A stretch of DNA of 64,000 nucleotides. Source: Sapria himalayana. Lineage: Eukaryota > Streptophyta > Magnoliopsida > Malpighiales > Rafflesiaceae. Where the stretch lies: contig JAREIK010000751.1 of NCBI GenBank assembly GCA_029783825.1, forward strand, positions 539,176 through 603,175, read 5' to 3'. Each line of letters starts with the position of its first letter. The first letter of the stretch is position 1. The notes beneath the pieces were generated by a model. The model was not told the origin of the DNA. It did not search any database and saw only the letters and a list, made by a program, of their open reading frames with translations. A program made the translations under genes and the position numbers. Below are positions 1 through 13,500 of this stretch, piece after piece.

Positions 1-1330
1 GGGTACTTTATGTTAAATTGGGTTTGATCAAGAGTATGCTTATCAAGTAAAACTCCTAATCATGATCAAAATATATAGGATTAAGCAAATTTTTTATTCA
101 TTATCAAGTTCTTGACTTATGCTCGACTACTTTAGATCAACTAAACTTTTCTAACCTCTTTAAAAATTATGTAATTCATTGTAAAGATATCTCTATAGTT
201 TTCCATATATTGAATTTTTTAATCATACAATATATTAGTAATCAAAATTATATTTGTGTTGAGTCACATAAACTATAATTATCAGTCAGTGATAATCTAT
301 ATTTCACATCCAAATCCAATCAATTATATATTGTCATGAAATTTATTAGCAAGATTTACTTAAATGAACTCATGATTATTATTTAGTCCTTTTGAGTTAG
401 TTACACATCAAGTTTGTTCTATCATGACAATCCACTCTATAATGCCATCTCATTAGTCATACCGCATTGTCAATTTTATAATTGTGCTTTCATGCATATG
501 AGTAAGAATTATTCTATCAACTAACCAAAAAATATATATTCACAAGGTGATGTTTGCTGCAACCTTCTGCCATATATGAATTGAAAGAAATGTGATATAA
601 TTCAAGAAAAAAGAAAAACCCCGAAACAATAATTATAGTTGAATCATTGATCAACAAGATAATAATTATATTTGAATCATTGTCATCCAAGTTTTATTTA
701 CTATTTGTATTGTTATTGGAAGAGATTACACTTCAACTTCAATCACTAAGATCATTCAAATTGTATTCACTTCACATCTGTATTGTTATTTCAAATCATA
801 TATGATATCACTTGTCACGAGCCAAGAATTTCAACACAATAATATAGGTCATGCAATGTTAATCATTGGTTTCATGTTGAATTGATTTTGCCTTATCATC
901 ACTTGTAGACCTCTTGGATGCAATGTTGATCAACAAGGTGTGATTATATTTGAATCATTGCCAATCAATTTCATTTACTACTTATATTGTTTAGAGATAG
1001 ATTATATTTTGGTCACCAATGTCATAAGAATAATCTTCACATTTATATTATCATTTCAACCCACCTCTAATATCATTTGTCAAGAGATAAGAGTTTCAAC
1101 ACTATAGCATAGTTCATGCGATACTTAATCAATAAATTATCAAGGTTTCATCTTTTTCCTAGCTTATGTATAATCTCCCATAAAACCTGGTTTATTAATT
1201 ATTGACACAGATGTGTTCATCTTTTATCAATGTATTTTGCCACTCATACAGGCTTACATCAGTTTGTATTTTTCCACAGATGTGTTAGTCACAAAGTGGG
1301 TGTTGGTGTTTGTGGTGAGCAATGTGTATA
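1..1330. other. AT-rich non-coding DNA with a diverged direct repeat
   Basis: No coding region is recognisable. Two diverged direct copies are visible: one begins near 652 (CAACAAGATAATAATTATAT) and the other near 931 (CAACAAGGTGTGATTATATT). Both continue through related wording for about 200 bases, ending with 'catgcaatgttaatca' near 850 and 'catgcgatacttaatca' near 1114. The offset drifts from about 279 to 264, so indels separate the copies. I do not recognise the family. Confidence 0.5.
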
Positions 1331-3915
1331 TAACAACATATTTAATATTTACATTATAAATTATGTAAATATGATAATCCCAAAATTAATAACACATAAA
1401 TATATGTAAGTGTATTTTACTATATGCATAACTATTAAAATAGTATACATAACTATATATAAATATAACAACATATATTTAATATACATACATATATGTG
1501 TGTGTGTGTGTAACTATATATAAATGTATATAACAAAATGTATATCAACATATTACCATATATAAATGTATTTATCTACATCAATACCAATACATAGCCA
1601 TATGTCTAAATATATATAATTACATGAAAAACTATATATAACTACATCTAAAACATGTATAACTATATTTATAACTATATGGATAACTATGTGTGCAATC
1701 ACACATGTAACTATAATTATAATTAAAACTTATAACAACATTTATATATAACTATATGTTTAACTATATATGTATAAATATTTATATATATTTTTATAAC
1801 TATATTTAATTATATTTGTAACTATGTAAACTAATTTTATAACTATATTTATAACTATATATAACTATTTTTTTAACTATATTATAATTTATAACTATAT
1901 GTATAATTCTATATAACTATATTTCTAACAAAATATACTATTTGTATAATAATATATAACTATATATGTATATCTATAAAAATATTATATATAACTATAT
2001 CTTTAACTACATACATATTTATAACTATATGTATAATTAAATATAATTATATATAAATCTATTTATAACTAAATATACTATAGGTATAAGAACATATAAC
2101 TATAAATAATTATCTTTTACTATATGTATAATTATAAAAACATTATACATAACTATATTTAAATATATAATTAACAACATTTATTTAATATACATTTTTA
2201 TATAGTAGTATATAAAAATGTATTTTACTATATCTATGCCAATACATAACTATATGTATAAATATATAAAATTATATGAAAAAATATATATACCTGCATG
2301 TATAAATTTATGTATAACTATATGTGTAACTATATGTATAACCACCTGTAACTATATTTATAATTACATGTATAACAACATACAACATAATGTTTAACTA
2401 TAAGTGTACAACTATATATAAATATTTGTATAACTAAATGAAACTCTATATAATTAAATATAACTATATTTGTAACTATGTAAACATATATGAATACATA
2501 TATGTAAATCTATATATTTGTTTATAACTTTGTATACATTTATATATAACTACATATAACTACTTGTACGAAGATATATGTGTGTGTGTGTGTGTGTAAC
2601 TATATTTTTAACTATATATAATTATTTATAACTACATATACTATATGTATAATAATATAAAACTATAAATAATTGTATCTTACTATATGTATAACTATAA
2701 AAACTTTATACATAACTATATTTAAATATATAATTAACAATATATATTTAATATACATTTTTATATATTAATATATACAAATGTATTTTACAATATCTAT
2801 ACCTATACATAACTATTTGTATGAATACATAAAATTAATTTAAATATATATATATTTACATGCATAAATATAAGTTTAACTATATGTGTAACTATATGTA
2901 TAATGATTTGTAACAATATTTATAATTATATGTATAACAACATTATGTTTAACTACTTGTATATGACCATATATAAATAATTGTATAACTATATAAAACC
3001 TTATATAATTAAATATACCTATATTTGTAACTATGTGTATATATATATATGTGTAATCTATATATTTGTTTATAACTTTGTATACATTTATGTATAAATA
3101 CATATAACTACTTGTATGAACACACACACACACCTATATGTTTAACCATATATAACTATTTATAACTATAAATACTATATGTATATTAACATATAACTAT
3201 AATTAATTTTATCTTACTATATGTATAACTATAAAAACTTTATACGTAACTATATTTAAATATATAATTTATAACATATATTTAATATACATATATATAT
3301 ATATATATATATATTAATATATACATATATGTAAATCTATTTATTTGTTTTTAACTTTGTATACATTTATGTATAAATACATATAACTACTTCTATGAAT
3401 ACACACACACACACACACACACAACTATATGCTTATCTATATATAACTATTTATAATTATATGTACTATATGTATAATCACATATAACTATAATTAATTT
3501 TATCTTACTATATGTATTACTATAAAAACTTTAAACGTAACTATATTTAAATATATAATTTACAATATATATTTACTATACATTTATATATATATAAACG
3601 TATACAAATGTATTTTACTATATCCATACTTATGCATAACTATATGTATAAATATATATAATTACATGAAAAAATATATATACCTACATGTATAAATATA
3701 AGTTTAACTATATGTGTACCTATATGTTGAACCACATCTAACTATATGTGTATAACTATATATAAATATTTTTATAACTATATAAAACACTATATAATTA
3801 AATATAACTATATCTGTAACTATGTATACATATATGTATACATATATATAAATCTATATATTTGTTTATAACTTTGTATACATTTATGTATAACTACATA
3901 TAACTACTTGTATGA

Positions 3916-3951
<36 letters not shown>

Positions 3952-4110
3952 CTATATGTTTAACTATATATAACTATTTATAACTACATATACTATATGT
4001 ATAATAACATATAACTATAAATAATTGTATCTTACTATATGTATAACTATAAAAACTTTATACATAACTTTATATAAATATATAATTTTCAACTTATATT
4101 TAAAAATTGT
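1330..4110. repeat. AT-rich tandem array, unit about 0.54 kb
   Basis: The stretch is made almost entirely of 'ataactatat / gtataactata' wording. Longer phrases recur at intervals: the anchor TTTATAACTTTGTATACA (or a one-base variant) starts near 2521, 3069, 3348 and 3865. The spacings of about 548, 279 and 517 show a unit near 0.54 kb with one shortened copy. Each unit carries a dinucleotide tract just after 'acttgtatgaa': (TG)n near 2579-2598, (CA)n near 3121-3133 and 3401-3423, and (TG)n near 3919-3949. Another (TG)n lies near 1497-1510. Short open frames across the array are low-complexity and are not genes. Confidence 0.8.
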
Positions 4111-4230
4111 ATTATAATATTTAACCATCAAAGACTTTCTATATTTTGTTGAAATCTATTGGTGTGTTTTATTCTAGAATGCATGGTTGTTCATCATATC
4201 TCTATTATTTGTTCTATGTTTCTTTACAGC

Positions 4231-6250
4231 TGATGGTGCCTAAAGGACGTGGCAATGGTGGAGGTGGACATTGAAGTACAAATGAACCAAATTCATCTAG
4301 TATTTTACATCATGTTGCAAATTTAGTACCGTCTCATACCCACCATATCCAAACTTCAACATCACAATCACCATCTTTATTTCCATCACCATTACCATCA
4401 TTGAAGGCCATACTATCACTTTTATCATATATAAGCCAACCACCCATTTTCCTTCTTGTATAGACTTTTGATCCATCTCTATCTTCTACACCACATTTTG
4501 CACTGATAGGCCACCCATTTACAAAACTATCGGCATCATCAAATGTTGTGCTTTCTTCTACATTCATTGCTAAGTTAGTAATTGAGATGGTGAATGTAAT
4601 GTATAAGAAATATATAAATATAACTTGAATAAAACATTTTGATGTTATTGTAAGTGGTTTTTTTATATATAGTTATGATTTTCTTGTTTTCAATATTATT
4701 TATTTATTTGTACAGTTTTATTTCATCTCACAAGTGATCGACTATAATTACAAAGTCTTTCAAGAAAATAGTTGATTCTAATGCATTCTCATGGAAGAAA
4801 GTTTTTGAATCGACAAAAGAGTCTTATTTTAATGACTTTCAAGTAAAAATAATGAAATAAAAGCATTGAAAATTAATTATCTAATTAGTTAACTATTATA
4901 TTGGTTATTATTCAAGAAGTAAATAATTATGTCTTTGTTATTCATATAAATTCTTTTGTAATTTTTCTATATATAGAATCAGTGTACATGGGCACCCAAA
5001 TTTGATGGAAAGATAAAGTCATTGTGGGAGTGCAAAGCTACTGAATGGTATTCTGATTTTGTCTATAAATTGAAGAATATAAAAGAAATGGCTGAATTTA
5101 TTTTAGAGGATGAATGACCTGAGTGGCTTAAGTATTGGGAGGAGCCAGATGTGAAGACAAAATCAGAGATTGCCAGCAAAAATTAATGAACTGAGGTATC
5201 CAAATTAGGTACAGAAATGTCTCGCCACACAGGAGGGTCAAAGTCGAGCATTGAGCACGCTTGAGATTTGACATAATTTTAAAATTTTAAACATTTATAT
5301 ATTTAGTGGTTGTCCTAATAGTCCAAATAAATCAAATCTGTGCATGGGTTTATTAATTTTGTTAAAATTTTTTATCATTTGTTATTTTATGACTTAATAA
5401 ATACATATTCTAGGCTCGAGAATTATGTCGAGTTCCCAATTTTTATAAGATATTCAAAAAGATGCATTTGAAGAAAGGGGGTGGTCAATTTATTAACAAC
5501 AAGTCTCAAATGATTGCTATAAGAATCTGTTATATTAATAAAATTTTATAATACTACAGTACAATTTGAAAGTTGTTCGGAATGAAAAATATTTAATTTA
5601 CTTTATGTATATCTAGAATAGAATTTTTTTCTATTTTATCTCACGAACTCATGGAGGAATGTGTGACAGCTACTTCTCAACAAGTTGAGGGTTCTATGGA
5701 TCTTCAACCAATTGACTATGGTCCTATTAATTTGGAGGTCATAGAAGGTCATAAGAAGTAGAGAGTATATGGAATCTACTCGAAGAGAGTGACATTTATT
5801 TGTAGCAGTCATGCTTCTAATTCATCTGTCACAGCAATGGTAGATGAGGCAATCGAACAAGTAATAGAAATAAATCAATGTTTTGAAGTTATAGAGACCA
5901 AAATGAAAGAGAATGATGAGCAGATATCTCATTTGAATGAAGAAAATCATGAAATGAAAGAAGAGAAGGATGAGCCGATTACTAATTTGAAGGAAGAAAT
6001 GCAAGAAATAAAAGTAGAGGGTGATGAACAGATTGCTAATTTGAAGGAAGAAATGTAAGAAATGAAAGAAGAGAAGGAAGAACAGATTACTCATTTGAAA
6101 GAAGAAATGCAATAAATTAAAGAAATGAATGATGAGATCAAAGAAATTAAGAATGTAATGCAACATCAAATGTTTCTATATGGAGTCACAGTTAGCAGCA
6201 TCAATGTGACATATAGCAGTCCGAGATCTAGCTGCGAAACCTCGTAGGAG
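4231..6250 (+). pseudogene. CACTA second gene remnant (Transposase_24-like) with coiled coil
   Basis: Several exon-like segments read in order on the + strand. The start at 4231 reads MVPKGRGNGGGG, the Gly/Arg-rich opening usual for this plant CACTA protein. A segment at about 4740-4850 has a Trp-Lys-Lys and 'YFNDF' core. The segment at about 4979-5275 carries 'LKYWEEPDVK', 'SEIASKN' and 'MSRHTGGSKS', which are hallmark phrases of plant Transposase_24/En-Spm proteins. 5410-5540 holds 'FYKIFKKMHLKKGG', and 5650-6180 ends in a Glu/Lys-rich coiled coil of repeated E-M-x-E-x-K units about 15-16 residues long. In-frame stops break it, including a TGA before 'PEWLKYW' and a tandem TAA TGA after 'IASKN'. 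The family is thought to act with the transposase on element ends; this copy cannot make an intact protein. Exon borders are approximate. Confidence 0.75.
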
Positions 6251-7303
6251 AGGCTAGCACAAAATTACCAATTAATTATGAGGATGATTTCTTATTAGAA
6301 ATATTTCTGAACTATTTTTGATTTATATCTATGTGTAGCAAAACATGATGAGATTTTTTTGGAGGTTTCAATTTTTTATATTCTAGTTGTGTTCTTTGCT
6401 TTGCTGATTAACCTAATAATGAATCTTTGTAGAACATCTAATGTGAGATGCATGAAAAAAATATGATTTGAAGCATTCAAACACTGTCATGGTCCTTCCA
6501 ATGCATGGATCCCATATTTACCAATTTCAGCTAGATCAAAAGGAGGCCGAGCTTCTATTATCTTCATTATTCCTAAAACATTTTATTTTTGCACTCTCTT
6601 TCCCTCTAAACATCATTGCTGGATATCTTTTAGAAATTTGTTGAAGTTGTATGGCTATTAACTTAGATTTGTGTTTGGTCATGTCTATAATTTTTGTTTT
6701 TATATATCTGTGAATATGTTTGTGTGTCCTTGAATATTTTGGGTAGAGCTTTCACCTATTATAGGTATATAAAAGGCTTGGCTGGTCCTCCTGGTGCTGG
6801 GAACATCACCTTAGCTTCTGAAGCTATGGGATGAATGAAAAAATTTTGGTCCCAATCAAACACAGGTTTATTCTTGACACTCTTATTTTGTGTAGATCTA
6901 CATTGTCACGATTTAGATATGTGATTGCTTTTTATTGGTCATCAGTGGAATTAAACTGTTGAAATGTTAATAACCATTATGATTTCTAAATGAACCTATA
7001 GGTGTGGAAAAATTAGATACAATGGAGCTTGTTGTCATTTCAACTTCCATTTTCCTTTTGTTTGACACTTTCTAACTTTCTTATAAATAACCTTGGACTC
7101 ATGCATGAAGCTGGGAAAAACAAAAGAATATTTTGATGGGTAGTTCACTGGAAATCTTGGAGTAATCTTGATTCGGTGATTTAAAAATAAGCTCATGATT
7201 ATCTCGTTGTGTGAAATTTCTAGTAAATGGTAATCGATGTTGCATGTGCTAGTCTATCTATTTATTAGTGGCATAGTATTATATTCTTTATTGGTTTGTA
7301 AAT
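6251..7303. other. Intergenic stretch without a recognisable gene
   Basis: About 1 kb lies between the + strand CACTA remnant and the convergent Ulp1 gene. It probably holds the 3' untranslated part and terminal DNA of one or both elements. It is less AT-extreme than its surroundings around 6730-6830. No terminal CACTA motif, tRNA or open frame convinced me. Confidence 0.4.
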
Positions 7304-7339
7304 GTACTATGTTATGCTCTATAGAGCATAACATAGTAC
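7304..7339. repeat. Perfect 36-bp palindrome
   Basis: The sequence from GTACTATGTTATGCTCTA at 7304 is followed at once by its exact reverse complement, ending at 7339, with no spacer. The symmetry stops outside these limits (T on both sides). It lies about 180 bp beyond the 3' end of the Ulp1 reading on the minus strand. It could form a hairpin in RNA or a cruciform in DNA. A role as terminator, fold-back scar or element boundary is inference. Confidence 0.85.
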
Positions 7340-7514
7340 TAAGATGTTGATAAAATTTTTTAAAATACAAAACAATAATAATACATTTAAAACCTAAAGG
7401 TGTGTAGTGAGTTCAAAAGAGATATAAATTACGAACCTCATCAAAAGTTAATGTTGTAAATCTCAAAATTTGTTCATGCTTCAATAAAAAAAGGTGTCCC
7501 CAATGCTTTTCAAA

Positions 7515-9131
7515 CTGAGGAAATCATTAATTGAGTCACCAATATCACCCATTCAGATCGTACTTCATCCAACTCTTCTTTTTTGTATGATTCCTTCCCA
7601 TTAAACTGTTGAAAAGTAAAGTATTATCTTAATCAATAAAATTGGAAAACTAAAAATAACTGATATATTGAGAAACAACAAATAAACACTTACCTTTGAT
7701 GTTAGACATCCTTGATCAAGAATGATATCTCTCATATATCTCATCACATAGTATCCACATTCAACACTACCTTGTTGTCTTGGGCACTGAATGTAAAATA
7801 AAATCAATATATATTTATATGAAGTTACTTGCAAGTCATATTGTAAAAAGTTGAAAATTAAGCAGAAGTCACTAAATATTATATTACTCAGTTAATGAGT
7901 TATGTACCCCTAGTACAACCCAATTAGGCTCTCTTTTTAATGATATATGTTTTTTAAAGTGACGATTTCTTTGAGCCCTGCATTAAGAAAAAAAATTTAT
8001 GTTGCCACCAAATGCTTCATTATATAATAAGAAGGGAAAACTTACATATTAACAATGTCTTTAAGATCATCTGCAGGTTGATGATGCAAGGAATCAAAGT
8101 AATAGGCGATCAAAGTCCTTATTTCAAGTACCACCAATACCCAATGACAACTGCAAAATTAACATTAGTGTAATAATATATCATTTATAATTTGATATAT
8201 ACGCATACTTATAATCTTACTTATGTTAAATAACTTACCCTGGGTTATGTGGAATATAAAAAAATCTTCATTATTTGCATTATCAACCGATTAGCTATAA
8301 CCCTTGACCTATTTTTCTTGCTTGCTTCTCCCAATCCAGCTTTGAAAACCAATGTCGGAATTACAAAAATAAATTGCTCTTCCTCTTTAGCATCAACCAT
8401 GTTTTTATGCAAATGCCTAATTTAATTTAACACAATATTTAAAAGTTATAATATTTTAATTTAACTAATATTAAATACAATTCGCATAATGAAAAATTAA
8501 AGCATAAATAAAAGAGTTAAAATATATGAAAAACATATTAAATTTTTATCTTACCATATATAGAACAAAAGGCAATTAGATGACACCTATGTTGATGATA
8601 TAATGATATCCATGTCTTCTTTCATGAGGAAGGTGTTAAATGACTGTTCAAAAACCTCCTCTATGATTTTTACTGCATGTACGATCTCATCCTTTAACAA
8701 GCGCCCAACTAATGTAGCAAAGTTCTTGATATCAACGGGATTCTCATCATTTAAACTCGGTGTTCTCTCTTTATTACTCTGTTTCTTAAATTTCTTTGAA
8801 TCCTATCAAACATAAAATATCTTTGTATAAATAAGAATTGTCTTAGATAAACTAGTATTATTATTATTATTAAGAAATATTTTATTTTTAAAAAAACTAC
8901 ATACCTAGATGCGAAGAGTAGAAGGAATGGCAAATTGGGTAGGCCATAAAATTTGATGCCCAATAGCATCTCCAATAGTGGTAATTTGGCTTGGAATAGG
9001 TACATGAAGTAATGTATTTGAATCATATGAAACATCCGCGGCAACAAGACAGTTATCACCACATTCAAGTACCATAGTTCTAGCTGCAACAATATTTTCT
9101 TTAGTCCCTATGGCTAATTGACAATTCCTTT
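7515..9131 (-). pseudogene. CACTA DUF8039 and Ulp1-like C48 cysteine protease exons
   Basis: Five exon-like blocks read in order on the minus strand. 9131-8915 is a DUF8039-type domain ('CQLAIGTKENIVA', 'HVPIPSQITTIGDAIG'). 8800-8550 is a linker with one TAG and a GTAAGA donor. 8415-8240 holds 'FIFVIPTLVF' and 'GLGEASKK', with one TAA near its end. 8155-8050 has 'CHWVLVVLE' and 'YYFDSL'. 7790-7700 has 'QGSVECGYYVMRYM', and a last exon ends near 7517. Ulp1/C48 proteases use His, Asp and Cys: here His is at 8144-8146, Asp at 8109-8111 and Cys at 7757-7759, all in frame. In the family the protease cuts SUMO or related ubiquitin-like tags; its job in CACTA elements is unclear. The upstream exons continue beyond the LINE at 16115-17250. 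At least two nonsense codons make this copy a pseudogene as read. Confidence 0.8.
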
Positions 9132-9224
9132 CTTGTAAAATGAAACTTTATTATTTAGTTATATGCAATCATCTAGAGTTGATAATTTTCACGTAGAAAA
9201 GTAATAGTTAGACAAAATTGAGTT

Positions 9225-9234
9225 ATCATAACTT
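9225..9234. repeat. Target-site duplication of LINE-1, left copy
   Basis: ATCATAACTT here is repeated exactly at 15973-15982 on the other side of the LINE. A run of T follows directly, which is the poly(A) tail of the minus-strand LINE seen from the + strand. Confidence 0.85.
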
Positions 9235-10575
9235 TTTTTAAGTGTTATTTATTAATTATAACCCTCTCTTTTGGCGGAGGAATACCATTTTTACAAACTA
9301 ACATCTACCCTTAGCCCTATTACACCCAATATTTAAGAAAATCTTTAACATTTACATCAATCTAAGTGTAAAAATTTATAGATAAATGCTTTTGAGACTC
9401 TTAAGTTCTTCCTTTATGCTTTGAGAAGTTAGTTCTTTCTCATGATTAATGTAGTCTTTTTCAAGAGTCCATGTCTCTTCAATGTCTTGTAATATAAGAC
9501 CTTTGATTCTTCATGTTGAAATTCTGCTCTTTTAAATTCAGTTGGAAATCTACTTCATGCTGGAATTCTTCTTGTAATATTGATTTTTAAGAGATGCTAA
9601 AATTCTACCGCTTCTTTAGTGTATCCCGCCTTGAATATCAGCAATGCATCTTTTAAATTCTGCTTTGCTTTTTTTGGACTCCTCTATATATATTCTGCCA
9701 GATGTGCTTGCTAATCAGCAGCTCTTAACTTTTGATTTCTGCTTAACCTACAAAATTCCAGCCTGCATAAAATCAAGAGCATCATATCCTTATAAGATGA
9801 AAACCCATTAACCATCAATTTCTGGATATTTCAACCAGAAAAACCAGAAAATTCAGCAGCAGTCTTCTTGGTTGTATCATTGAGATGTTGTTGATCTTCA
9901 GACTATTTCTAGCAATTTCTGAATCCTTCCATATCTTGAGCTGTAAGAGTTCCTTGTTTGGCTGCCTCCCTCCATGCTTTTTAATCTTTGATCTTCAATT
10001 ACTCTATTATTACTACTTTACATGAACTCCATACTTAACACATCTCAACTAAAGATTTACAGACTTCCAGCTTTTCTAAAATAACACAGACTTCATAAAA
10101 ACACAGCAATCTACTTATATCAAATAACACAGACTTCCAGTAGCTAAAAAATACAGCATTCTAAAATGTACAGACTCCATACGCCTATAATAAGAAAAGA
10201 AAACTAAAAGTCAGCAGGCACTTTGTTCAGCTTTGTATCATTTTCATATACTTAGTTACCTGCAAGAAAGATCTACATGCATATATATAATCTATTCTAT
10301 TATCAAATACCCCATCTTGATCCTTCAAATTAACCCTGCAATGTTACTGTTCATTTTTTTTTAAAAAAAGCCGGTAAAACATAAACAAAAAAAAACCACA
10401 GTGCATACCATAAAAACCTGCAGTGTTACTGTATTTTTGAGCCCCCTAAACCTGCAGACTTACCAGGCGGTACTGTAATGTATCCCAACCATCATAGTAA
10501 CATCCCTCAGGACCAGGATGGAACGATGAGGATATGAAAAGAATACCATAATAAACAAAAAAAAAGCCCTTGTAA
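9235..10575 (-). other. LINE-1 3' untranslated region
   Basis: After the ORF2 stop at 10576 there is about 1.3 kb without coding. The last part on the minus strand, near 9285-9240, has 'CCTCCGCCAAAAGAGAGGG' followed by AT-rich DNA and a short A run. As I recall, CCTCCGCC-containing 3' ends are common in plant LINEs. Segments near 10340-10450 repeat 'cctgcagtgttactgt'. No separate gene is visible. At 1.3 kb it is long for a plant LINE 3' UTR, so another small insertion may be hidden here. Confidence 0.6.
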
Positions 10576-13500
10576 CTAAACATTATTATTTTTAATTTTC
10601 CTGATATAAGGGAAATCCTTGCTATCTAATTTAATAATACCAAAATACTTTTTTGGTAAGTTATCTTCCTTATACTCCTGATCTCCTCTCTTCCTAACAT
10701 CTTTAGATAATGCATCAGCCAAAGCGTTAGCTTCTCTGAATATGTGTTTTATAGTGAAATCTAATGAATTTAAATCCTGCAAAATTTCATCTATCTCATT
10801 ATCATATTTCCACATAATTGACTATTTTTTAATTAGATTTACAACTATTTTTGAATCAATTTGAATATCTACATTCTTGATGTCTAAATTTTTACATATT
10901 CTTATCCCTTCTTTTAGTACTAATATCTCGGCATGTAAAACCGACGATGCTTGCAATCTTCTAGTGAAAGCTAAAATTAACTTCCCCTCCGAGTTTCTAA
11001 TTGCTCCCCCTCCTCCAGCTTCTCCCATATCTCTATCGAAACTACCATCTGTATTTAAAGTAAACATTCCTCTTGCTGGTTTTTCCCATTTTATGCTAAT
11101 TATTTTAAACTGCTTAAGTGGTTTTTCTTTTAGGTTCCAAAAATGTGAGGTATCCTTATTCATCTTTGAACCTTGAGTTTTTATAGGGCATATTTCTGAA
11201 ATTTTTCTTGTTTCCTCTTTTATTTCTTTCCAGATTTCTTCCACCATCATATTATACCCCTCGAATCTACTTTTATTCCTAGCTTTCCAAATGCACCAAA
11301 TGACTATTGGTGCAACATTACTTTTAATCCATTTCTGTGCCATGCTAGGAACTTTTGAGTTACACCATTTTTTAAACCTACATTTTAGAGGGAGATGTTC
11401 ATAATTTATCTGCATTTCTGATGCTAATCATTTCCATATTTCTGCAACTACTCTCCCTTCTGAAAAGAGCTGATCTAATGTTTCGATCTCATTTAAACAA
11501 CATTCACATCTAGAAACTAGCTGAATTCCTTTCTGGTTTAAATTATTATCAATTGGCATAATATTAGATAAAACTTTCCACATAAAAGTTTTAATTTTTT
11601 GTGGATTGTCATTATTCCAAGCCCATTTAAATAATATTTGTTCTTTTTTCTTTTTTCTTAAGACATTTTTCATAGATTTAAGCGAAAATGTGCCCTCCGG
11701 GGTTAAGGTCCATCTCCATCCTTTTTTCGTGTGCTTAGAATGATTTTCAACTAAATCCCTTTGTTTAAGCATTTGATTCCAAACCTATGAACTCCTACTT
11801 TTATTTTTTATTTTATTGGTATCATCCTTTATGCAGTACTTTGCCCGCATAAATTTAGACCATAAACTTTCATTTTCTTTTAAATTCCACCATCGCTTGC
11901 TTGCCCCTGCTTTGGCTAAGTCAATGATGTTGACAAAGCCTAAACCAGCTTCTTGGACAGGGTAGCATAAATCTCTCCATTTTTTCCAATGGAGTTTATG
12001 TTTACCCTCTTTTTTACCCCACAAAAAATTGGATAATTCTTTTTCAATTTCTTTTATAAATTTGATTGAAGGCTGCGTGATCATAATATTATGCATTATT
12101 AAACTTTCTAAAACATGTTTTATAAGAGTTATTCTACCCCCCATACTTAGACATTCTTTTTTCCATCCTGAAATTTTCTTTTTCAATTTATTTATTAGAA
12201 ATGCTAAGTATTATATCTTAAACTTTCCTTCATAAATCGGGCAACCTAAGTAAATCATTTCTCCTTTTTTATGAGAGAAACCTGTGATATTTTTAATTCT
12301 ATGTGATAATGCAGTAGGTGCTTTATAAGATATCATATATTGACATTTTCTATTATTTAATTTTTTGCCTGTTTCTTCCTCCATGCATTTTAATAAATCT
12401 ATCAGATTACGTAATGATTTACCACATCCATTGGTGAATATCATTACATCATCTGCATATGCCAAACAACTTACAAGTGGAGTGTTATTCGGCAGTCTAA
12501 ATGTGCCTATCATGCCATTTATCATTTTATTTTTAAGATTCACTATCAAGAGTTCTAGATAAATGTTGAATAGTGATGGGGATAGTGGATCACCTTGTCT
12601 CAAACCTCTAACTGGTTTTATTTCCTTTCCTACTTTCCCATTTGTTATAATTCTTGCCCATGTGTTTGATAAACATCTGTAAATCAGATCTATCCATGTT
12701 TCAGAGAAACTCATTTTTCTCATCGTTGAAAAGAGAATACTCCATTCAACTCTATCAAATACTTTGGAAAGATCTAACTTAATTAATACATTATTACCTC
12801 TTGTTTTAGTGCCTATTTCTCTACACATTTCTTTTGCCAAGCAGATATTATCCATTATCAATCTATTTTTCATAAAACCAGTTTGTTCTTCAGAAATAAT
12901 TTTAGGTAATAGCAATGCTAATCTATTTTGCATAATTTTGGCTAAAATTTTATATATTGAATTACAAAGACTAATCGGCCTAAAGTCCTCCCCTTTCTGT
13001 GGATTTTCTACTTTAGGAATGAGAATAATATTAAAACTACCCCATTTCTTTCCTATTTCTGCTCCATAGAATATGTTATTTATGGCTTTTTCTAAATCTT
13101 TTTTAATTATTTCCTAGCAAACCTGAAAGAAGCAATTGTTCCAACCATCTGGGCCAGCTGCACTATCTTTGTTCATAGTAAAAATTGCGGTTCTAATTTC
13201 TTCTTCTTCAGGGAATTTTGTTAGCATATTATTATCATCTGGAGTAATTTTATTTTCTATATTTTGTATAAGTGTATTTCCTTTTAGCTTACTTATTCCA
13301 CCTAAGTGATTTTGAAAAAACTTTGTAAAGTAATTTTGTATATCTATGTCTTTTTCTAGCCATGTTTTCTCATTGTTTTTTATACCCCTAATTCTATGTT
13401 TTTGATATTTTAGTTTGGCTGCTTTTTGAAAAAACTTCATGTTTCTATCTCCTTCTTTCAGCCATTTAATTTTCGCTTTTTTGTTTCCAGAATACTTCCT

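Noticed and set aside
5822..6169. Minus-strand 115-codon frame rich in Phe/Leu/Ile
   Set aside because: It is the shadow of the Glu/Lys coiled coil of the + strand CACTA gene.
7741..7775. CACTAC at about 7765 as the missing left end of CACTA-1
   Set aside because: It lies inside the Ulp1 Cys exon, and the following bases do not match the terminus CACTACAACAAAAC.
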